Shown one piece after another: positions 59,995 through 64,000 of a stretch of 64,000 nt of DNA (the stretch's first letter is position 1; each line of letters begins with the position of its first letter). The DNA comes from Cronobacter dublinensis subsp. dublinensis LMG 23823 (GTDB lineage: Bacteria > Pseudomonadota > Gammaproteobacteria > Enterobacterales > Enterobacteriaceae), in contig NZ_CP012266.1 of the NCBI RefSeq assembly GCF_001277235.1, positions 2,604,001 through 2,668,000 on the forward strand, given 5' to 3'. Both the position numbers and the translations under genes were made by a program. The notes below the pieces were generated by a model. That model ran no database searches and was not told the origin of the DNA. It worked only from the letters and a program-made list of their open reading frames with translations.

Positions 59995-60214
59995 ATTGCA
60001 GAACTCATTGATCAAGCCAACGATCTAGTAGAGCAAAATATGCAGGTGGCGCTGGCGAACGTACGCATCAACCGCAACGCCGTATCAGCTGAGCATTGCG
60101 CGGAATGCGGCGAGGATATCCCGGCGCCGCGGCGTGCTGCCGTTTCAGGCTGTCAGACGTGAGTGGATTGTCAGTGTTATCGAACTGAGGAATAAGTATA
60201 AGAGGATGCTTTAA
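59995..60214 (+). pseudogene. Decayed TraR/DksA-type zinc-finger protein
   Basis: The sequence IDQANDLVEQNMQVALANVR then EHCAECGEDIPAPRRAAVSG is a TraR-type protein. Three lesions are visible: the expected start codon is ATT (59995); the second zinc CxxC is replaced by a TGA (60160); and two bases seem lost after CAG near 60174, since the normal ending (IELRNKYKRML) reads only in another frame. A GTG at 59929 keeps a 77-aa open frame. Confidence 0.65.
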
Positions 60215-60229
60215 AAGAACGAGGAACGA

Positions 60230-60328
60230 ATGATTATGGAAAGAAAGCGTGCAACACTTGTCAAGGAAGCATTGAATAAAGAAGATGCAAAAGGAGTCGG
60301 ACGTAATCTCTGGGGGAATTTAAAGTAG
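60230..60328 (+). CDS. Putative 32-aa peptide
   Basis: The frame MIMERKRATLVKEALNKEDA ends GRNLWGNLK and follows GAGGAACGA. It lies directly before a strong terminator, as the last gene of the operon. Confidence 0.45.
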   Translation: MIMERKRATLVKEALNKEDAKGVGRNLWGNLK

Positions 60329-60331
60329 TAA

Positions 60332-60357
60332 AAAGCAGGATTATTATCCTGCTTTTT
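60332..60357 (+). terminator. Terminator of the left operon
   Basis: AAAGCAGGAT and ATCCTGCTTT form a 10-bp stem around a short loop, followed by TTATT. Confidence 0.8.
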
Positions 60358-60368
60358 ATTATGATCTA

Positions 60369-60563
60369 CTATTTAGCAGATAACTTACCCCAAATGCTTT
60401 GGCAAATACCAAAAGCAAAAGCTATGAATACTAATCCTGACCATCTTTCAATACCTTGGGCCATTATTAGCATTGCAATGCCAATACCTGCAAGTGGAAG
60501 AGCTGCAATAAAGAAAAGAAGAATTCCACAGAATACTTGGCCAGCAGTTGGTTCTTGAGACAT
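60369..60563 (-). CDS. Small membrane protein, 64 aa
   Basis: The product (MSQEPTAGQVFCGILLFFIA) has two hydrophobic helices (FCGILLFFIAALPLAGIGIAM and WSGLVFIAFAFGICQSI). It is transcribed towards the left-operon terminator and is AT-rich, typical of lysogenic cargo. Not recognised. Confidence 0.55.
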   Translation of the reverse strand: MSQEPTAGQVFCGILLFFIAALPLAGIGIAMLIMAQGIERWSGLVFIAFAFGICQSIWGKLSAK

Positions 60564-61105
60564 GATAAAACCCTTAGAGCTATGAAAACCGTTTTAATGC
60601 TTATTGCGTTATTCTTATTTTTCTATCATTCCTTAATGACCGCGACTAAAGCATAGCATGACTGATTTTTTTGAATCAACTGTCATATATGGTAGTAATT
60701 CATGCCGTCATGCAGTTTTAAGTGAAACTGTAAATCGTAACCAAACTCAATGGCAACATGTTAGTAACTTAACATTAGTGAAATGAAATCCTCGATTCGG
60801 CCATTACTTTCTTACTTACTTTCATCATGGACAAGAAGCCCGGAAAGAGAACATTCGATACGCGGGGAGTAATATTGATCTATCAGCAGTTTTTCACAGT
60901 GAGCGTAGAACCACACAGGAATAACACTCTTAAGCATTATGAATAACACACCTGAAAGCCATTTATGGACTGTCTATTAGGTGCAAACACACCGCTCCGT
61001 TATCCCTTTTGCCCGGCCTCGCGTCGGGCTTATTTTTACCTGATTCTGAATAATCAACACGTAAACGCGGCCACGCTTATAATGCCTGGCGGCTAAGGAG
61101 TTCTC
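60564..61105. other. Long AT-rich gap before xis
   Basis: No firm gene is seen. A 42-aa frame at 60658-60786 (MTDFFESTVIYGSNSC start) lacks a ribosome site. The stretch may hold promoters of the int-xis pair; none could be picked with confidence. Confidence 0.4.
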
Positions 61106-61378
61106 ATGGCAAAACTTCTCAACCTGCAGGAATGGGCTGCTGAGGTCTACACGACTCCCCCTTCGCTTTCTACCCTGCGTCGATGGACACGGGAAGGACG
61201 CATTTACCCGGCGCCGGAGCTGCACGGGAAGGAATACAAAGTTCAGCCTGACGCTATCTATGTGGACCCGCGCAAGAAGAACCTCCGCATAAAACCAAAA
61301 ACCCCAAATCTGCCTTGCGGCGGTACTTTACTGGAGAGACTTACTCATGGCGAAAAGGCCAGTTCGTTACGACGCTAA
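61106..61378 (+). CDS. xis: Excisionase
   Basis: The 90-aa product resembles lambda Xis (LNLQEWAAEVYTTPPSLSTL, RRWTREGRIYPAPELHGKEY), a winged-helix protein that turns integrase to excision. AAGGAG precedes the ATG. It overlaps int by 32 bp, as in lambda. Confidence 0.92.
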   Translation: MAKLLNLQEWAAEVYTTPPSLSTLRRWTREGRIYPAPELHGKEYKVQPDAIYVDPRKKNLRIKPKTPNLPCGGTLLERLTHGEKASSLRR

Positions 61379-62432
61379 CCTGCCCCGTAACCTGACCTAT
61401 CGTAAAAGAGACAGACTTTTCAGCTGGCGCAATCCGATGACGGGCCAAGAGATTTCCCTTGGGCGAATTGACCGCAAGGACGCCGTCGCCCAAGCCATCG
61501 AAGCCAATAATTACATCGACCAGAATTATCTGTCTTCATCTCTATTGGATCGCATCAAAGACGTGCCCACATTCACAGTGACTGCATGGCTGGAGCGTTA
61601 CGCGGTAATTTTGGCGCGGCGCGAACTGAAACCAAACACGATGAAGGTCAGGCGTAACCAGATTGCCACCATAAAGGCAGAGTTTGGAAAAATCGCCCTC
61701 GCCTCTGTCACAACAAAAGACATCGCATCATTTCTGGAATCCTACATTGTCTGCCATAAAAAGAGCATGGCGTCAGGTTTCAGATCTGTTTTGATGGACA
61801 TTTTCAGGGAGGCTATTGTTGAAGGTCATATTGACAGGAACCCGGCAGAGCCAACAAGAACGCCAACCCCGAAGGTTAAGCGTGAGCGACTTCTTCTTGA
61901 ACACTTCAACGTAATCCGCCAGGCGGCTTCATCCCATTCCGAATGGGCAGCCAATGCCTGTGATCTCGCGCTTGTTACCGGACAACGGCGAGAGGACATT
62001 TCTCTTTTACGGTTCTGCGATGTAAAAGAAGGACGGCTATTTGTAACGCAGGAGAAAACTGGTCATAAACTGGCTATCCCGCTTGATTTGAAACTGAACG
62101 CAGCCGGGCTGGTGTTACAGGAGGTGATCGAGCGCTGCCGTGTTAATAACCCTTCTGTTTTCATGCTCTATTCGCCGGTGAGACGGGGAGGAAGAAAGCC
62201 AGGACAACTAACTCCTGACGCACTCACGCAGGCATTTGCTGACACTCGCGATTCTACCAGCCTGAGGTTTGGCCCCAACCCTCCTTCTTTCCATGAGATA
62301 AGGAGCCTCTCTGGCAGGCTATATGAGGTAGAGTATGGAGAGGAATTTGCACAGCGATTGCTCGGCCATAAGAATTTATCAATGACCAAAAAATACCTGG
62401 ACGCACGCGGTGCAGAGTATGTTATGGTTTAG
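61347..62432 (+). CDS. int: Tyrosine integrase
   Basis: The 361-aa product is a lambda-type integrase. Active-site residues: Arg214 (TGQRRED), His316 and Arg319 (FHEIRSLSGRLY), His341 (LLGHKNLS) and the nucleophile Tyr350 (KKYLDARG). The N-terminal arm-binding domain is also present (RKRDRLFSWRNPMTGQEI). It lies 75 bp from attR, so it acts at the sdsR terminator core. Confidence 0.96.
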   Translation: MAKRPVRYDANLPRNLTYRKRDRLFSWRNPMTGQEISLGRIDRKDAVAQAIEANNYIDQNYLSSSLLDRIKDVPTFTVTAWLERYAVILARRELKPNTMKVRRNQIATIKAEFGKIALASVTTKDIASFLESYIVCHKKSMASGFRSVLMDIFREAIVEGHIDRNPAEPTRTPTPKVKRERLLLEHFNVIRQAASSHSEWAANACDLALVTGQRREDISLLRFCDVKEGRLFVTQEKTGHKLAIPLDLKLNAAGLVLQEVIERCRVNNPSVFMLYSPVRRGGRKPGQLTPDALTQAFADTRDSTSLRFGPNPPSFHEIRSLSGRLYEVEYGEEFAQRLLGHKNLSMTKKYLDARGAEYVMV

Positions 62433-62507
62433 ACAGGATATGGAATGTTCGAGTGATTTTCGGGGTTTTTCGTGTTAGTGGCGAAAAAAACCTTATAAAA
62501 TAATGAT

Positions 62508-62535
62508 ATAAAAAAAGACCGAATACGATTCCTGT
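62508..62535. repeat. attR (28-bp core)
   Basis: Identical to 6667-6694. Here the core continues into the rest of the SdsR terminator, so the sRNA gene is intact after integration. Confidence 0.93.
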
Positions 62536-62612
62536 ATTCGGTCCAGGGAAATGGCTCTTGGGATAGAGCCGTGCGCTAAAAGTTGGCATTAATGCAGGCT
62601 CAGTCGCCTTGC
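62510..62612 (-). ncRNA. sdsR: SdsR (RyeB) small RNA
   Basis: The 103-nt minus-strand sequence closely matches E. coli/Salmonella SdsR: 5' GCAAGGCGACTGAGCCTGCA, the middle CCAACTTTTAGCGCACGG, and the 3' terminator GACCGAATAC-AGGAATC-GTATTCGGTC plus seven T's. SdsR is a sigma-S-dependent, Hfq-bound stationary-phase RNA regulating porin, efflux and repair mRNAs. The prophage core lies in its terminator but leaves it complete. Confidence 0.93.
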
Positions 62613-62614
62613 CA

Positions 62615-62626
62615 TTTAAGAATAGA
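62615..62626 (-). promoter_or_regulatory. Sigma-S-type promoter of sdsR
   Basis: The minus strand reads TCTATTCTTAA just before the SdsR 5' end, fitting the extended sigma-S -10 (KCTAYRCTTAA) with one change. Confidence 0.75.
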
Positions 62627-62698
62627 TGACGACAGCAGCTTTTCCAGTCCACGCCGAAAGTCGCGGTAAAAAGCGCCTGACACGTCAATAAAAAAGAA

Positions 62699-62735
62699 AA
62701 ACCGCAGCATTCGGTAAGAAGCGCTGCGGTTTTTT
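62699..62735. terminator. Terminator of yebY operon
   Basis: AAACCGCAGC and GCTGCGGTTT pair, with A's on one side and TTTTTTT on the other; it can work in both directions and lies 17 bp after the yebY stop. Confidence 0.8.
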
Positions 62736-62751
62736 TATGCCAGGCGGGAAA

Positions 62752-63090
62752 TCAGCAGAGTTTTTGCGCACGCTCGATAAACGGCGCGAGGCTCATCTTC
62801 TGGCCCGGATGCGCCGGGTCGTCAATCTGGATAACCGAAATCGGCTGCCCCGTCACTTTGCCCTGCGCCAGCTGTTTTTCCGCAATATCATTCAGCGGAT
62901 ATTGCATCAGCGTGCTCGGGTTAATGGCAAACAGCGCGTCGCCCGGACGGCAGGCAAGCATCACTTCTTCACGGTTGAATGCCCATTTGTCTTTGCCGAT
63001 TTCATAGCGGCTGACCGTAATAATCTGCGGCGCGGCGAGGGCCATGCCGGAACAGGAGAGCATCAGCAGCGCAAGCAGCGATTTCTTCAT
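62752..63090 (-). CDS. yebY: YebY, small periplasmic protein (DUF2511)
   Basis: The 112-aa product has a signal peptide (KKSLLALLMLSCSGMALA, cut after AxA near residue 19) and matches E. coli YebY (AAPQIITVSRYEIG start of the mature form). It is the last gene of the copC-copD-yebY operon, which points to copper handling. It lies 14 bp after copD. Confidence 0.92.
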   Translation of the reverse strand: MKKSLLALLMLSCSGMALAAPQIITVSRYEIGKDKWAFNREEVMLACRPGDALFAINPSTLMQYPLNDIAEKQLAQGKVTGQPISVIQIDDPAHPGQKMSLAPFIERAQKLC

Positions 63091-63104
63091 TTTTTTCTCA
63101 CCAG

Positions 63105-63974
63105 TTAAAAAGGTTCCCAGGTGGCGAACAGGCTGACGCTTATCAGCACCAGCGCTCCGAGCGCCACCTCCAGTTTTGTCATCAGGATAAAACGGCGTTG
63201 CGCCATCGCCTGACGTGAAAATTTCGGCACCAGCACATAGCGGTTAACCAGGGCTATCGCCACCATCACCGCCACCAGCGCGATTTTAAACGCCAGCATC
63301 CGGACATAGCCGCTGCCCGCAGGCCACGCGGTGCCGAGGATAAGCACACTGTTCACGACGCCCGTCGCGATAACGCCCGCCACCGCGAGATGCCCGTAGC
63401 GCGAAAAGCGCATCATGGCGGTAATGGCGTCGGCGCGCCATGCGGCATCTTTCGCCATATGCATCAGCCGCAACAGCGGCCAGAGACCGCCGAACCACCA
63501 GGCCGCGCACAGCACATGCAGCGCGTAGCAGAGCCGCTGGAGCGCGCCGGTCAGCCCTTCGTGCATCGCGCCGTGCCCGACGCCTGCAAGCAGCGCCAGC
63601 TGCGCGCAGAACGCCGCGAGCAGCAGCCCACCGCGCCGCGGCAGCAAAAACGCGCACGGCAGCGTTACCAGCGCGAGGACAATCTGCCACAGCCAGACGG
63701 CGCCAAAGCGGGTCGATAACATCGCCTGCCAGATGGCCGGGCGCAGGCTATCCGCCGGGCCATCGCCCATCAGCCCCGCCTGCACTGCGAAAATCGCGAT
63801 GGCGCTGAACGCCGCCATGACCGCCGTAACCCGCCACAGGCCGCGCAGGCGCGGCGCTAACGCTTGCCCGAGCGCACCCGGCGTCAACAACGCGGTGTAG
63901 AGCGCCCCGCCCGCGCCGAGCATCAGCGCCGCGACATGCGTAAAGCGCAGCGCCACATAACTCCATTCCAGCAC
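63105..63974 (-). CDS. copD: CopD (YebZ), inner-membrane copper resistance protein
   Basis: The 289-aa product starts at GTG 63974 and has about eight transmembrane helices, with conserved histidines (HVAALMLG, GVGHGAMHEG, HVLCAAWW) that may bind copper. It matches E. coli YebZ from end to end (KLEVALGALVLISVSLFAT). It is thought to work with periplasmic CopC. Confidence 0.93.
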   Translation of the reverse strand: MLEWSYVALRFTHVAALMLGAGGALYTALLTPGALGQALAPRLRGLWRVTAVMAAFSAIAIFAVQAGLMGDGPADSLRPAIWQAMLSTRFGAVWLWQIVLALVTLPCAFLLPRRGGLLLAAFCAQLALLAGVGHGAMHEGLTGALQRLCYALHVLCAAWWFGGLWPLLRLMHMAKDAAWRADAITAMMRFSRYGHLAVAGVIATGVVNSVLILGTAWPAGSGYVRMLAFKIALVAVMVAIALVNRYVLVPKFSRQAMAQRRFILMTKLEVALGALVLISVSLFATWEPF

Positions 63975-63978
63975 GGCG

Positions 63979-64000
63979 TTACTTCACGCTAAAGCGGTAG
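63979..64000 (-). CDS. copC: CopC (YobA), 3' end only
   Basis: Only the last codons are in the window: YRFSVK followed by TAA, matching the YTFSVK end of E. coli YobA, 4 bp before copD. Confidence 0.75.

Larger units (their letters stand above)
6667..62535. mobile_element. Complete lambdoid siphophage prophage in the sdsR locus
   Basis: A perfect 28-bp direct repeat (6667-6694 and 62508-62535) bounds about 55.8 kb. The element has integrase and excisionase at the right end, cI/cro immunity, replication, nin, lysis, terminase, HK97-type head and lambda-type tail modules. Host gene order on both sides matches an uninterrupted E. coli-type pphA-sdsR-yebY locus. All essential modules look open, though a methylase and a TraR gene are broken. 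Confidence 0.93.

Noticed and set aside
6667..62535. tRNA gene as attachment site
   Set aside because: No tRNA is visible at either end; the core is the SdsR terminator.
1..64000. Insertion sequences
   Set aside because: No transposase frame with terminal inverted repeats was seen; the palindromic repeats in the accessory region carry no gene.

Overview
The window is a piece of an enterobacterial chromosome with a complete lambdoid prophage integrated in it. The host genes keep the E. coli order: letA (partial), letB, rsmF, yebV, yebW and pphA on the left; sdsR, yebY, copD (yebZ) and the end of copC (yobA) on the right. Protein lengths match E. coli closely (LetB 877 aa, RsmF 479 aa, YebW 63 aa). 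The GC-rich flanks suggest a Cronobacter/Enterobacter-like member of the Enterobacteriaceae; the genus is an inference.

The prophage runs from 6667 to 62535 and is bounded by a perfect 28-bp direct repeat. The repeat is the 3' half of the intrinsic terminator of the sigma-S-dependent small RNA SdsR. The right copy restores a complete sdsR, read on the minus strand. The left copy cuts off the 5' end of the antisense RNA SraC/RyeA. The tyrosine integrase (61347-62432) and excisionase lie next to attR.

From left to right inside the element:
(1) 6700-17500 is an accessory region. It holds a UmuC remnant, several unknown genes, two divergent metabolic/regulatory pairs (NmrA-like with LysR; MFS transporter with ArsR-rhodanese), six copies of a palindromic intergenic repeat, and an intact SOS-controlled umuDC operon with a LexA box.
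(2) 17582-46051 on the minus strand is the late region, read from right to left: holins, endolysin, Rz/Rz1, glycosyltransferases, HNH nuclease, terminase, HK97-type fused protease-capsid, portal, connector proteins, lambda-type tail with a G/GT frameshift, host-specificity protein J, tail fibre and tail chaperone genes. A hicAB toxin-antitoxin pair sits between the Q-type antiterminator and the lysis genes.
(3) 46228-53645 on the minus strand is the right early operon: cro, a YdaT-like gene in the cII position, ParB, O (with iterons inside the gene), P, and a nin-type region (NinB, a Lar-like zinc protein, NinE, YbcO, RusA, Q).
(4) 53745-62432 on the plus strand holds cI, the left operon (small leader genes, YqaJ exonuclease, RecT, a TGT/DpdA-like TIM-barrel protein, an interrupted MT-A70 methylase, a decayed TraR) and xis-int.

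The working model is a temperate siphophage. An S24 repressor holds three operators between cI and cro and two at pL. RecA-stimulated repressor cleavage would release pL and pR, and Q would carry late transcription through the many intrinsic terminators of the late operon. Genes most likely to be lysogenic cargo or under-described are the TGT/DpdA-like protein, a GvpU-like protein with no gas-vesicle genes nearby, a fused two-domain glycosyltransferase, two isolated plus-strand genes (40792 and 48917), and the island between the two umuC copies.
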